Shown: positions 44,980 to 54,141 of the stretch, piece after piece
Position numbering within the stretch: the stretch's first letter is position 1
How the letters are laid out: every line of letters starts with the position of its first letter
NCBI RefSeq assembly: GCF_022814865.1
Contig: NZ_JAKVRD010000013.1
Location: 1-64,000, forward strand
Direction: 5' to 3'
From: Shimia aestuarii
GTDB lineage: Bacteria > Pseudomonadota > Alphaproteobacteria > Rhodobacterales > Rhodobacteraceae
Length of the DNA: 64,000 nt
Notes under the pieces: generated by a model
The model's database searches: none
Told to the model about the DNA's origin: nothing
What the model saw: the letters and a program-made list of their open reading frames with translations, nothing else
Translations under genes and position numbers: made by a program

Positions 44980-46539
44980 ATGAGTGACACATCCCACGCC
45001 CGCCTTCTCATTATCGACTTCGGTAGCCAGGTAACGCAGCTCATCGCGCGCCGCCTGCGCGAGTTGAACGTCTATTGCGAAATCCACCCCTATCAGAACG
45101 TCACGATGGACATGGTCCGCGAGATGGCGCCAAAGGCGATCATCTTCTCCGGCGGCCCCGATAGCGTGACCCGCGAAGGAAGCCCGCGCGCCCCGCAGGA
45201 GATCTTCGACTACGGTGTGCCGATCCTCGGTATCTGCTACGGCCAACAAGTGATGATGCAGCAACTGGGCGGGCGCGTGGAATCCGGGCATGGCACCGCC
45301 GAGTTCGGTCGCGCCTATGTCAAAGAGACCCAGAAACTCGACCTGCTCGAGGGCTGGTATCAGGACGGCGACGAACAGGTCTGGATGTCGCATGGTGACC
45401 ACGTGGCGGAAATCGCGCCGGGCTTTGAGGTCTACGGCACCTCGCCGGGCGCCCCCTTCGCCATCACCGCCGACACCAAGCGCCATTTCTACGCCGTGCA
45501 GTTCCACCCCGAGGTGCACCACACCCCGAACGGCGCAAAGCTCTATGAGCAATTCGTGAAGCTCGCCGGGTTCAAGGGCGACTGGACCATGGGCGCCTAC
45601 CGCGAAGAAGCCATCAAGGCGATCCGCGAACAGGTGGGCGACGCGCATGTGATCTGCGGTCTCTCCGGTGGCGTCGATAGCTCGGTGACCGCGATCCTCC
45701 TCCACGAAGCCATCGGCGACCAACTGACCTGTGTCTTCGTCGACCATGGCCTCCTGCGCAATGGTGAGGCCGAAGAGGTCGTCACCATGTTCCGCGACAA
45801 TTACAACATCAAGCTGATCCACGCCGACGAGACCGATCTCTTCCTTGGCGAGCTTGAGGGCCAGTCCGACCCCGAGACCAAGCGCAAGATCATTGGCAAG
45901 CTCTTCATCGATGTGTTCCAGAAACACGCCGACACGATCGAAGACGCCACCTTCCTCGCCCAAGGCACGCTCTACCCCGATGTCATTGAATCGGTGAGCT
46001 TTTCCGGCGGCCCCTCGGTCACGATCAAATCGCACCACAATGTCGGCGGCCTGCCCGAGAAGATGGGCCTGAAGCTGGTCGAGCCGCTGCGCGAGTTGTT
46101 CAAAGACGAGGTCCGCGCCCTTGGCCGCGAACTCGGCCTGCCGCAATCGTTCATCGGGCGTCACCCCTTCCCGGGACCGGGCCTCGCCATCCGCTGCCCC
46201 GGCGAGATCACCCGCGAAAAGCTCGACATCCTGCGCGAGGCCGACGCGGTCTATATCGACCAGATCCGCAAACACGGCCTCTATGACGAGATCTGGCAGG
46301 CTTTCGTCGCGATCCTGCCGGTCCGCACCGTTGGCGTGATGGGCGACGGGCGCACCTATGACTATGCCTGCGCCCTGCGTGCCGTGACCTCCGTCGATGG
46401 CATGACCGCGGATTACTATCCGTTCTCCCATGAGTTCCTCGGTGAAACCGCGACCCGGATCATCAACGAGGTCAAAGGCATCAACCGCGTGACCTATGAC
46501 GTGACCTCGAAACCGCCGGGCACCATCGAGTGGGAGTAA
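44980..46539 (+). CDS. guaA: GMP synthase (glutamine-hydrolysing)
   Basis: This 519-residue enzyme converts XMP to GMP. The class I glutaminase has Cys86 (GICYGQQ) and the His-Glu pair in FHPEVHHT. The ATP pyrophosphatase domain has the SGGVDSS P-loop near residue 229-235, and the C-terminal dimerisation and XMP-binding domain ends in KPPGTIEWE. Everything is intact and full length. It is a single gene; the short gap to the next gene has a small hairpin (CGGGC-GCA-GCCCG, 46563-46575) but no clear terminator. Confidence 0.97.
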   Translation: MSDTSHARLLIIDFGSQVTQLIARRLRELNVYCEIHPYQNVTMDMVREMAPKAIIFSGGPDSVTREGSPRAPQEIFDYGVPILGICYGQQVMMQQLGGRVESGHGTAEFGRAYVKETQKLDLLEGWYQDGDEQVWMSHGDHVAEIAPGFEVYGTSPGAPFAITADTKRHFYAVQFHPEVHHTPNGAKLYEQFVKLAGFKGDWTMGAYREEAIKAIREQVGDAHVICGLSGGVDSSVTAILLHEAIGDQLTCVFVDHGLLRNGEAEEVVTMFRDNYNIKLIHADETDLFLGELEGQSDPETKRKIIGKLFIDVFQKHADTIEDATFLAQGTLYPDVIESVSFSGGPSVTIKSHHNVGGLPEKMGLKLVEPLRELFKDEVRALGRELGLPQSFIGRHPFPGPGLAIRCPGEITREKLDILREADAVYIDQIRKHGLYDEIWQAFVAILPVRTVGVMGDGRTYDYACALRAVTSVDGMTADYYPFSHEFLGETATRIINEVKGINRVTYDVTSKPPGTIEWE

Positions 46540-46576
46540 TCCCCACCCGAATCTCTCCTACACCGGGCGCAGCCCG

Positions 46577-47338
46577 ATGATGTCGCGCAACACAGGCGCG
46601 GTGCGGTGCTTCCTGTTTCAACTCCGGTGCCGCGTGCCCCTGTGGGTGATCGGTCGCGGGACGATATTGGTGCTGCGCGAGCGCCTGACCCATCGCGGCG
46701 CCCAACGGCAAAAGGCCGAGGCCGCGATGGCCGCCTTTCGTTCCTGTCGCGACCGCCACGCCTTCGATACCGATTGGTTTAGCGCCAATATCCCCCTTTG
46801 GCAGCGCTTGATCGCAGAGGAAGGCCTCGCCACACGCCCCGATCTGGCCTGTCTCGAAATCGGAAGCTGGCAGGGGCTCTCTGCCCTCTACACACTGACC
46901 GCCCTCCCCCGCGCGCAACTGACCTGCGTCGACACATGGCAAGGCGCAGATGAGCATCAGGACGATCGCTTTGTCTGTCCCACCATCCTAGCCAGCGTCG
47001 AACAGCGCTTCGATGAAAACCTCGCCCCCTTCTGCGACCGCATCACCAAGGTCAAATCGACCTCCGCGGCCTTCTACGCGCAAACCCCGCCCGGCCCCCG
47101 ATATGACCTGATCTATGTGGACGGCGCGCATCACCGCGATGATGTCATGGCCGATGCGATCCACTGTTTCGACCTGCTGAAACCCGGCGGCGTGATGATC
47201 TTCGACGATTACTGTTGGCAACATTACGAAAAGCCCGCCGACAATCCCGCAGGCGCGATCAACGCCTTCTTGCGCCGCAAACGCACCGAGATCGCCCTGA
47301 TCGGGTACGGGCCACAGGTTGCGATCCGCAAGACATAG
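46577..47338 (+). CDS. Class I SAM-dependent methyltransferase (Methyltransf_24-like)
   Basis: This 253-residue protein has an SAM-binding Rossmann fold: motif I CLEIGSWQGLSAL near residue 90, acidic 'TCVDTWQG' after strand 2, and 'DLIYVDGAHHRDDV' near 175, which is typical of Methyltransf_24 enzymes acting on glycans or small molecules. The N-terminus has a hydrophobic, basic stretch of uncertain role. The acceptor is unknown. It is followed by a second methyltransferase of the same family and a sulfotransferase-like gene, suggesting a small surface-glycan or natural-product modification group. Confidence 0.75.
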   Translation: MMSRNTGAVRCFLFQLRCRVPLWVIGRGTILVLRERLTHRGAQRQKAEAAMAAFRSCRDRHAFDTDWFSANIPLWQRLIAEEGLATRPDLACLEIGSWQGLSALYTLTALPRAQLTCVDTWQGADEHQDDRFVCPTILASVEQRFDENLAPFCDRITKVKSTSAAFYAQTPPGPRYDLIYVDGAHHRDDVMADAIHCFDLLKPGGVMIFDDYCWQHYEKPADNPAGAINAFLRRKRTEIALIGYGPQVAIRKT

Positions 47339-47485
47339 CTCCGAACAGCGGCGCAATCATCGCTTGCCGCACCTGCACCCGGACTCTAGTCTCATACGTC
47401 AAAGACATTTCACGGAAAGACCATTGCCTCACCTTGCCTTTCGATCGCTGACCCGGACCTATTCCCCGAAGAGCGACACCCCCGA

Positions 47486-48211
47486 ATGACCTTCCTGGAC
47501 AAGCTCACCCAGAAATGGCGAAACCGCGCGGATCTCGCAAAATACCGCGTCCATGCCCACCCAAAGACCTATGATTGGAAGTGGGAGGAAAAGGGTTTCA
47601 ACCGCATCGCGCTCGTCAATCACCTCCTGAGCGCGACCCAAGGCGCACAGAGCGCCTATCTCGAGATCGGCTGCGCCAGCAATAGCCTGTTCAACTCCGT
47701 CGCCTGCCTCGACAAGACTGGCGTGGACCCGGCCTCGGGCGGCACCCACCGCATGACCTCGGACGCCTTCTTTGCCGCGAATACCCGCCGCTTCGACGTG
47801 ATCTTCATCGACGGTCTGCACGAATACGCCCAAGTGCGCCGTGACGCCCTGAACGCGTTGGCCGTCCTGAAAGACGGCGGTTGGATCGCGTTCCACGATT
47901 TCCTTCCCGCCGACTGGCAACAACATCACGTCCCCCGCCTGAGCCCCGCTTGGACCGGCGATTGCTGGAAACTCGCGGTCGAACTGCGCGAGGCCACGGG
48001 CCTTGCCTTTCGCATCGTCGAGATCGACCATGGCGTCGGCCTGATTCAAAAAACCTCTGACAACCCCCACATTCCCGACCTCTCCGAAAGCCTCGCGCCC
48101 GCCCAATTCGACCGCTTCGTTGCCGAACTGGACAGCCTGCCTCTCTGCAGCTTCCAAGACGCCATCGCCTTTGTGGGCAATACCCCGATCAAAAGGGCTG
48201 CTCATGTATAA
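47486..48211 (+). CDS. Second class I SAM-dependent methyltransferase
   Basis: This 241-residue protein is distantly similar to its upstream neighbour. It has motif I YLEIGCASNSLF near residue 54 and 'FDVIFIDGLHEYAQV' near 105, where the DGLHEY motif matches class-24 methyltransferases found in polysaccharide clusters. The usual glycine-rich loop is altered (CASNS instead of G.G), so SAM binding may be weaker. Its stop overlaps the start of the sulfotransferase-like gene by 8 bases, showing a common transcript. The acceptor substrate is unknown. Confidence 0.75.
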   Translation: MTFLDKLTQKWRNRADLAKYRVHAHPKTYDWKWEEKGFNRIALVNHLLSATQGAQSAYLEIGCASNSLFNSVACLDKTGVDPASGGTHRMTSDAFFAANTRRFDVIFIDGLHEYAQVRRDALNALAVLKDGGWIAFHDFLPADWQQHHVPRLSPAWTGDCWKLAVELREATGLAFRIVEIDHGVGLIQKTSDNPHIPDLSESLAPAQFDRFVAELDSLPLCSFQDAIAFVGNTPIKRAAHV

Positions 48212-48737
48212 GAACATCTTCGTGCTCTGCACCGGTCGCTGCGGAAGCACGACCTTCTCCAAGGCCTGCGCCCATCTGACCAACTACTCCGCAGGCCACG
48301 AGACCCGCACCCACATGCTCGGCGCCGCGCGCCTTGCCTATCCCGCTTTCCATATCGAAGCCGACAACCGGCTAAGCTGGCTGCTCGGGCGCCTTGATGC
48401 GGCCTATGGTGACAATGCCTTCTATGTGCACCTCGAACGCGACCGCCGTGCCACCGTCAAAAGCTACGCCAAGCGCAAGGGTGGGATCATCTCGGCCTAC
48501 AAAGGCGGTGGTATTCTGCTGCATTGCAAAGAAACCGACCGCGAGAAACTCGCCGAGGACTATGTCGACACCGTGACCGAGAACATCCGCCACTTCCTGC
48601 GCGACAAGACCCACAAAATGCCTTTCCGCCTCGAATACGCCCAAGCGGACTTCAAACGCTTCGTGCGGCTGGTCTCGGCCGAAGGCGATCTCGACCGCGC
48701 CCGCGCCGAATTCCACGTACCCCACAACGCGAGCTGA
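48204..48737 (+). CDS. Sulfotransferase-like P-loop protein
   Basis: The 177-residue product starts with 'IFVLCTGRCGSTTFSKAC' (residues 5-22). This matches the 5'-phosphosulfate-binding loop of PAPS-dependent sulfotransferases (TGRCGST). 'HLERDRRATVKSYAKRKGG' near 94 could be the 3'-phosphate loop. It is shorter than most sulfotransferases, so it may be a compact type. It overlaps the previous methyltransferase by 8 bases and probably modifies the same acceptor. The target is unknown. Confidence 0.7.
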   Translation: MYKNIFVLCTGRCGSTTFSKACAHLTNYSAGHETRTHMLGAARLAYPAFHIEADNRLSWLLGRLDAAYGDNAFYVHLERDRRATVKSYAKRKGGIISAYKGGGILLHCKETDREKLAEDYVDTVTENIRHFLRDKTHKMPFRLEYAQADFKRFVRLVSAEGDLDRARAEFHVPHNAS

Positions 48738-48834
48738 CCTCGCCCGCGGCATTTTCCGGGCACCGGTGGTTTTGCCCTTTTGTTTCCGCGCCTGCTGACA
48801 CAAACTGCGCGCCGAAACCGCGAGAAAGACCCCG

Positions 48835-49701
48835 ATGTCCGATACGTTCAAGGCCGCGCTCTGGATGAGCGGCGCCATTCTCTCCTTCTCATCCATGGCC
48901 ATCGCAGGCCGCGCCGTCTCCTTTGAACTCGATACGTTTGAGATCATGATGTATCGCTCTTTCGTCGGCGTGGTCATCGTCCTCATCGTCGCCAGCCTCG
49001 CCGGAACCCTGAATCAGGTCAGCCGCGATAAGCTTGGCCTGCATCTCTTTCGCAACATCTCGCATTTCGCCGGTCAGAACCTCTGGTTCTACTCGATCAC
49101 CGTCATCCCCCTGGCCCAGGTGTTCGCGCTCGAGTTCACGTCGCCGATCTGGGTCTTGGTGCTCTCGCCCCTGTTCCTCGGCGAACGGCTGACCCCGATG
49201 CGCGCGCTCGCCGCGCTGCTCGGCTTTATCGGTATCCTGATCGTCGCCCGCCCCGGTGTCGGCACCTTCCACCACGGCCTCGTGACCGCCGCCATTGCCG
49301 CCATCGGCTTTGCAGGCTCGATCATCCTGACCAAGAAACTGACCCGCACCGCGACGATCACCTGCATCCTCTTCTACCTGACCACGATGCAGGCGGTGTT
49401 CGGCATCCTGTTTGCAGGTTTCGATCTCGACATCGCCCTGCCCTCGGCCTCAAGCGTGCCTTGGCTGATCCTGATCGGCTGTGCCGGGCTGCTGGCGCAT
49501 TATTGCCTGACCACGGCGCTCTCCATCGCACCGGCAACCGTCGTCGTGCCCATCGACTTCATCCGCCTGCCCGCCATCGCGATCATCGGCATGCTGCTCT
49601 ATGAGGAACCGCTCGATATCTTCGTTTTCCTCGGGGCGGTGCTGATCTTCGGCGGCAATTACCTCAACATCTGGTTCGAAACACGCCCGCAAAAAGCGTG
49701 A
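48835..49701 (+). CDS. EamA-family (DMT) transporter
   Basis: This 288-residue inner-membrane protein has about ten hydrophobic helices and two EamA repeats. It begins 'AALWMSGAILSFSSMAIAGRAV', and the second half contains 'HYCLTTALSIAPATVVVPIDFIRLP', recognisable by its core ALSIAPATVVVPIDF. DMT proteins of this type export metabolites such as amino acids, nucleosides or S-adenosylmethionine-like compounds. The substrate cannot be assigned. It is a single gene, 97 bases after the sulfotransferase-like gene. Confidence 0.85.
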   Translation: MSDTFKAALWMSGAILSFSSMAIAGRAVSFELDTFEIMMYRSFVGVVIVLIVASLAGTLNQVSRDKLGLHLFRNISHFAGQNLWFYSITVIPLAQVFALEFTSPIWVLVLSPLFLGERLTPMRALAALLGFIGILIVARPGVGTFHHGLVTAAIAAIGFAGSIILTKKLTRTATITCILFYLTTMQAVFGILFAGFDLDIALPSASSVPWLILIGCAGLLAHYCLTTALSIAPATVVVPIDFIRLPAIAIIGMLLYEEPLDIFVFLGAVLIFGGNYLNIWFETRPQKA

Positions 49702-49867
49702 CAAAAAGAGCACATATACAGCAAAAAGAATAAATAAACGCATCTTTCGTATGTATCTATTACCGCCTTACGTTGGGTGACGAGTTGACGAATAGCCTCC
49801 CGGTTCGGTTCCTTTTCCGCACTAGGGAGGAAAAATAATGACGTGAAACAAACTCGTACTTGTCGCC

Positions 49868-51136
49868 ATGGCGACATCGACTCTTGCGCTCTGCGCGGGA
49901 CAGACCATCGCCGGGGGGCTCGATCGCTCCGGCCAAAGCACAAGCGCTATCTTCAACGAACCCGGCACCGCAAGCCTGTCCTACGGCAGCGTGCAGCCCT
50001 CGGTTACCGGCACGGACGCGCTCGGCAATAGCTATGACGTCGCCGAGGACTATCAGGTGACAACCCTGTCCTACACCGGTGCCTTTTCGGACAAGCTCAC
50101 CTATGCGCTGATCATCGATCAGCCCTATGGCGCCAATGTCAGCTACGGCAACAGCCCCCTGACCTCGGTGCTTGGCGGCACCATGGCCGACCTCTCAAGC
50201 GATGCCGCGACCTTCGTCGCCCGCTATGCGATCACCGATCGTTTCAGCATCCTTGGCGGCGTGAGCATCGAAGGCGTGCAAGGCAACGTGAGCCTGAATG
50301 GCCTCGCCTATCAAACTGCCATCGCAACCTCGGCCGTCACCTCGGCGTTCAACTCGGTCCTGCCCAATGTGCTGCCCGATCTCACGAGCACCGTGCTCAA
50401 CGCGGCCCTCGCCGGAAGCGCGACGGCCCAAGCCGCCATTGATACGCTCTACGGCCCCGGCACCTTCGCCTCGCTCGCCGCTCAGGTCGGCACTGCGGCT
50501 TCCACCTTCGTCAGCACCGGCGGCTACAAGTTTGCCATGCAGAACGATACGTCCATCGGCTACCTGATCGGCGCCGCCTACGAGATCCCCGACATCGCCC
50601 TGCGCCTCGCCGCCACATACCGCTTCGAGACAGAGCACAGCGCCAGCACGACAGAGAACCTGCTCGGCATTACCCAGAACGGCACCGTCGACTATGTAAC
50701 GCCACAGTCGTTCAACCTCGACTTCCAGACAGGCATCGCCCAGAACACCCTTCTGACCGCGAACTTTCGCTGGACCGATTTCTCCTCGGTGGACGTGGTG
50801 CCCGATTTGCTCGGCAATGACCTCGTCAACCTCGAGAACGCGCGGCGCTTCTCGCTCGGGATTGCCCGACGCTTCTCTGACTCCTTTGCCGGGTCCGTCT
50901 CGATCAGCTACGAGCCCGACACCCATAGCGCGACCGTCTCGCCGCTTGGGCCGACAGACGGGCTCTATGGTCTGACCATCGGCGGCCGCTACACCCACAA
51001 GAACATCAATATCACAGGCGGGGTGAACTATACGTGGCTCGGTGACGCCAATGCCGGTGTCGCCGGTGTGCCCGTGGCCTCCTTTAACGACAACCATGTG
51101 ATCGGTGTGGGCCTAAAGGCGGAAATCACCTTCTGA
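49868..51136 (+). CDS. FadL/OmpP1-type outer-membrane protein with a stop at codon 3 of the expected start
   Basis: The body (about 420 residues) is a FadL-like beta barrel: it starts 'GGLDRSGQSTSAIFNEPG' and ends with the aromatic C-terminus 'GLKAEITF', as outer-membrane proteins do. Such proteins import hydrophobic compounds. The best start is ATG 49838, 7 bases after GGGAGG, but it reads ATG ACG TGA. In the same frame the TGA is followed by a good signal peptide (NKLVLVAMATSTLALCAG). Translation from ATG 49868, listed here, would lose the basic N-region and has no ribosome binding site. The gene is either broken, misread at one base, or uses an unusual start. Confidence 0.75.
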   Translation: MATSTLALCAGQTIAGGLDRSGQSTSAIFNEPGTASLSYGSVQPSVTGTDALGNSYDVAEDYQVTTLSYTGAFSDKLTYALIIDQPYGANVSYGNSPLTSVLGGTMADLSSDAATFVARYAITDRFSILGGVSIEGVQGNVSLNGLAYQTAIATSAVTSAFNSVLPNVLPDLTSTVLNAALAGSATAQAAIDTLYGPGTFASLAAQVGTAASTFVSTGGYKFAMQNDTSIGYLIGAAYEIPDIALRLAATYRFETEHSASTTENLLGITQNGTVDYVTPQSFNLDFQTGIAQNTLLTANFRWTDFSSVDVVPDLLGNDLVNLENARRFSLGIARRFSDSFAGSVSISYEPDTHSATVSPLGPTDGLYGLTIGGRYTHKNINITGGVNYTWLGDANAGVAGVPVASFNDNHVIGVGLKAEITF

Positions 51137-51160
51137 TCCAAGCCACAGTCGAAAACATCC

Positions 51161-51192
51161 GCCCCCGCGCTTTCCGGCGCGGGGGCTTTGCT
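51161..51192 (+). terminator. Terminator after the FadL-like gene
   Basis: GCCCCCGCGC (51161-51170) pairs exactly with GCGCGGGGGC (51177-51186) across a 6-base loop, followed by TTTGCTTTG. It lies 24 bases after the stop. Confidence 0.8.
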
Positions 51193-51244
51193 TTGCGCAG
51201 GAAACGGGTCGTGTCGCCCCACCCCTTGCCGCTACACCTGCCCC

Positions 51245-52159
51245 ATGACCCAGATGTCCCTCTCTCCCCGCGCATGGGCCGAGCTGTTCCTGCTCGGCGC
51301 GATCTGGGGTGGCGTTTTCCTCGCCGCCCGCCTCGCCCTGAACGAAATCGGCGTACTGACCGCCGTGGCCCACCGCACCGTCTGGGCCGCGCTCACCCTC
51401 TGGGGCGTGGTGCTTTGGCTGCGCCTGCCGGTGCCGACCTCCCCCCGGCTCTGGGCCGCCTTCGCCATCATGGGGCTCCTGAACAACCTCATCCCCTTCA
51501 CCCTCCTCAACTGGGCACAGCTTCATATCGAAAGCGGCCTCGCCTCGATCTTCAACGCCACCACAGCCGTCTTTGGCGTGCTCGTCGCCGCCGCGATCTT
51601 CGCGGATGAAAGGCTGACCCGGCAGAAACTGCTGGGGGTCACGCTCGGCTTTCTCGGTGTCGCGACGGCCATCGGCCTCGAGAACCTCGCCCGCTTCGAC
51701 CCGCGCGCCCTTGCCCAATGGGCAGCCCTTGGCGCAACCCTCTCTTATGCCGTCGCCGGGGCCTGGGCACGCAAGGCGCTCTCTGGCCTCGCGCCCCAGA
51801 TTGCCGCCGCAGGGATGCTCACCTGCTCCGCCCTCGTTGCCCTGCCGCTCGCATGGATCGTCGATGGCCCGCTGACCCTTGCGATCTCCCCTGTGACATG
51901 GGGCGCGCTGGCCTATTACGCGGTGATCGGCACGGCGCTCGCCTACCTGCTCTACTACCGCGTCCTCGCCATGGCCGGGAGCGGCAACCTCATGTTGGTG
52001 ACCCTCCTGATCCCGCCCTTCGCCATCGCCCTTGGTGCGCTCGTCCTTGGCGAGGCTCTGGCCCCGCGCGCCTATTTCGGCTTCGTCCTCCTCGCGCTTG
52101 GCCTCCTCGTCCTCAATGGCCGATTGCCCCTCCCAAGACGGCGCGCCCTGCCGCGTTAA
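51245..52159 (+). CDS. Second EamA-family (DMT) transporter
   Basis: This 304-residue protein has ten predicted helices and two EamA domains. Family marks are 'FLLGAIWGGVFLAARLALNE' near the start and 'SGLASIFNATTAVFGVLVAA' in the first half; the second half has 'YYRVLAMAGSGNLMLVTLLIPP'-like sequence (core AGSGNLMLVTLLIPP). ATG 51245 is chosen, as the in-frame extension adds Cys/Pro-rich sequence only. The exported substrate is unknown. Its TAA stop lies inside the left GTTAAC of repeat copy B. Confidence 0.85.
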   Translation: MTQMSLSPRAWAELFLLGAIWGGVFLAARLALNEIGVLTAVAHRTVWAALTLWGVVLWLRLPVPTSPRLWAAFAIMGLLNNLIPFTLLNWAQLHIESGLASIFNATTAVFGVLVAAAIFADERLTRQKLLGVTLGFLGVATAIGLENLARFDPRALAQWAALGATLSYAVAGAWARKALSGLAPQIAAAGMLTCSALVALPLAWIVDGPLTLAISPVTWGALAYYAVIGTALAYLLYYRVLAMAGSGNLMLVTLLIPPFAIALGALVLGEALAPRAYFGFVLLALGLLVLNGRLPLPRRRALPR

Positions 52160-52242
52160 CCGGGACGGTGCATAAACGACTCGCCACAGACCCAATACAG
52201 ACGCGATACCGACGCAATACCGACGTTGGTTTTGTCGTTAAC
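52153..52242. repeat. GTTAAC-bounded 90-bp repeat element, copy B
   Basis: The element starts at GCGTTAACC (52153) and ends with GTTAAC (52237-52242). Its units are GACCCAATACA (52189), GACGCGATACC (52200) and GACGCAATACC (52211), followed by GACGTTGGTTTTGTC. It is the same length as copy A and aligns to it without gaps. Its left end holds the stop codon of the EamA gene. It lies 71 bases upstream of the P-loop/metA operon. Confidence 0.85.
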
Positions 52243-52312
52243 CCAAATCCCGTTTGACCCCTTCGCCCCTGCCCGCTACCACATTGCAAACACTCACGAG
52301 GGACAGGCCCCG

Positions 52313-53185
52313 ATGATCTATCAAAGCGCACAGGACTGGCGGGACGCCGAGCAGAAGAAGGTGCTTCTCTTCGGCATGTCTGGCCTTGGAAAAACACATG
52401 TTTCCAACACCTTGCGCTCTCAAGGCGATTGGTTTCACTATTCCATCGACTACCGTATCGGCACCCGCTACATGGGCGAACACATCACGGATTCCTGTAT
52501 CCAGGCCGCGATGGAGCACCCCTACCTGCGCGAAATGCTGCTGCGGGATGCGATCTATATCGCCCCCAACGTCCACACCCACGACCTCACCGCCGTCTCC
52601 ACCTACCTCAGCAAACCCGGCAACCCCGCCAAGAACGGCCTGCCCATCGACGAATATCGTCGCCGTCAGGATCAGTTTAAAAACGCGGAAATTCATGCAC
52701 TTATGGACACCGAGCATTTCATTGACCGGGCCCGCAAAGTCTATGGATACGACCATTTCATCTGCGACACGGGCGGTTCGATCTGCGAGTGGGTCGACCC
52801 GTCGAACCCCGCCGACACCATCATGACCGAGCTTTCGGCCCAGACGCTTATGGTCTGGATCGAAGGCTCCGACGCCCACACCGAGGAACTCGTGCGCCGC
52901 TTCGACGCCGCGCCGAAACCGATGGCGTATCAGCCTGAGTTCCTTTCGCGTGCGTGGTCGGAATATCTCAATGAATTCAAAGTCCAAGAAGACGCGGTTG
53001 ATCCCGATCATTTCATCCGCTGGACCTATGCACAGGCGCTTGCCCATCGCCAACCGCGCTACGCAGCGATGGCCAATTGGGGCGTGACCGTCTGTGCCGA
53101 AGAGGTCGCCGCCGTCCAAAGCGCTGTCGATTTCGAAGACTTGATCGCCAAGGCTCTTGATCGCCGCACCGAAACCCCTACCTAA
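52313..53185 (+). CDS. P-loop ATPase/kinase-like protein, first gene of the metA operon
   Basis: This 290-residue soluble protein has Walker [10 protein letters not shown] near residue 21-29. Its long middle region has no clear sensor or switch motif, but DTGGSICEW (near 152) could be the acidic Walker B-like strand. It does not match a named family I know. ATG 52313 is used because the upstream frame lies in the repeat element. The metA start is 33 bases after its stop on the same strand. An ATP-dependent role linked to methionine supply is inferred only from this pairing. Confidence 0.7.
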   Translation: MIYQSAQDWRDAEQKKVLLFGMSGLGKTHVSNTLRSQGDWFHYSIDYRIGTRYMGEHITDSCIQAAMEHPYLREMLLRDAIYIAPNVHTHDLTAVSTYLSKPGNPAKNGLPIDEYRRRQDQFKNAEIHALMDTEHFIDRARKVYGYDHFICDTGGSICEWVDPSNPADTIMTELSAQTLMVWIEGSDAHTEELVRRFDAAPKPMAYQPEFLSRAWSEYLNEFKVQEDAVDPDHFIRWTYAQALAHRQPRYAAMANWGVTVCAEEVAAVQSAVDFEDLIAKALDRRTETPT

Positions 53186-53217
53186 CCCTCTGCAATCCAA
53201 CAAGAAGTTCAGAACCC

Positions 53218-54141
53218 ATGCCGATAAAACTGCCCTCCGACCTGCCTGCCTATGACGTGCTCTCGCGCGAAGGCGTCATGGTCATGTCCGAGGATCAGGC
53301 TGCCCGGCAGGACATCCGCCCGTTGCGGATTGGCCTTTTGAACCTCATGCCCAAGAAGATCCAGACCGAGAACCAATTCGCCCGCCTGATCGGGGCCACC
53401 GCGATTCAGATCGAGCTTTCTCTGATCCGCATGAGCGAGCACAAACCCCGCAATACCGGGGCCGATCACATGGCCGAATTCTACCGTCCTTTCAACGAGG
53501 TAAAGGCCACGGGCGAGAAATTCGACGGGTTCATCATCACTGGCGCGCCGATCGAACACCTTTCCTTTACCGATGTCACCTATTGGAAGGAACTGTGCGA
53601 GGTTTTTGAGTGGACCAAGACCCATGTTCATTCGACGTTCGGCGTCTGCTGGGGCGGCATGGCGATGATCAACTACTTTCACGGGGTCAAGAAACACATG
53701 CTCGACGCCAAGGCCTTTGGCTGTTTCCGGCATCGCAACATGGACCCCGCCTCGCACTACCTGCGCGGTTTCTCGGATGATTGCGTCATCCCTGTGAGCC
53801 GCTGGACCGAGATGAAACAAGGCGAGATCGATGCGATCCCGGCCCTCAAGACATTGTTGTCCTCCGATACGGTCGGCCCCTGCCTCGTTGAGGAACCGGA
53901 CCGCCGCGCGCTCTATATCTTCAATCACTTTGAGTATGATAGCGACACGCTCAAACAGGAATATGATCGCGACGTGGCCGACGGCACCCCGATCAACGTC
54001 CCTGCAAACTACTATCCGGACGACGATCCGACAAAACCTCCGCTCAATCGCTGGAGAAGTCACGCGCACCTGCTATATGGCAATTGGATCACCGAGATCT
54101 ACGAAACAACGCCGTATGACATGAGCGAGATTGGCCATTAA
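53218..54141 (+). CDS. metA: Homoserine O-acyltransferase (MetA family, probably acetyl-specific)
   Basis: This 307-residue MetA-fold enzyme activates homoserine for methionine synthesis. The catalytic Cys144 lies in FGVCWGGMA, and the His-Glu partners are in NHFEYD near 239. The residue that decides acyl-CoA choice in this family is Glu113 (TGAPIEHL). Known enzymes with Glu here use acetyl-CoA, whereas E. coli MetA has Gly and uses succinyl-CoA. It therefore probably makes O-acetylhomoserine. It follows the P-loop gene and overlaps the start (TTG) of an alpha/beta hydrolase. No SAM riboswitch was recognised upstream. Confidence 0.93.
   Translation: MPIKLPSDLPAYDVLSREGVMVMSEDQAARQDIRPLRIGLLNLMPKKIQTENQFARLIGATAIQIELSLIRMSEHKPRNTGADHMAEFYRPFNEVKATGEKFDGFIITGAPIEHLSFTDVTYWKELCEVFEWTKTHVHSTFGVCWGGMAMINYFHGVKKHMLDAKAFGCFRHRNMDPASHYLRGFSDDCVIPVSRWTEMKQGEIDAIPALKTLLSSDTVGPCLVEEPDRRALYIFNHFEYDSDTLKQEYDRDVADGTPINVPANYYPDDDPTKPPLNRWRSHAHLLYGNWITEIYETTPYDMSEIGH

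Noticed and set aside
52160..52312. SAM-II or other SAM riboswitch before the metA operon
   Set aside because: The expected pseudoknot core was not found; the space is mostly repeat copy B.
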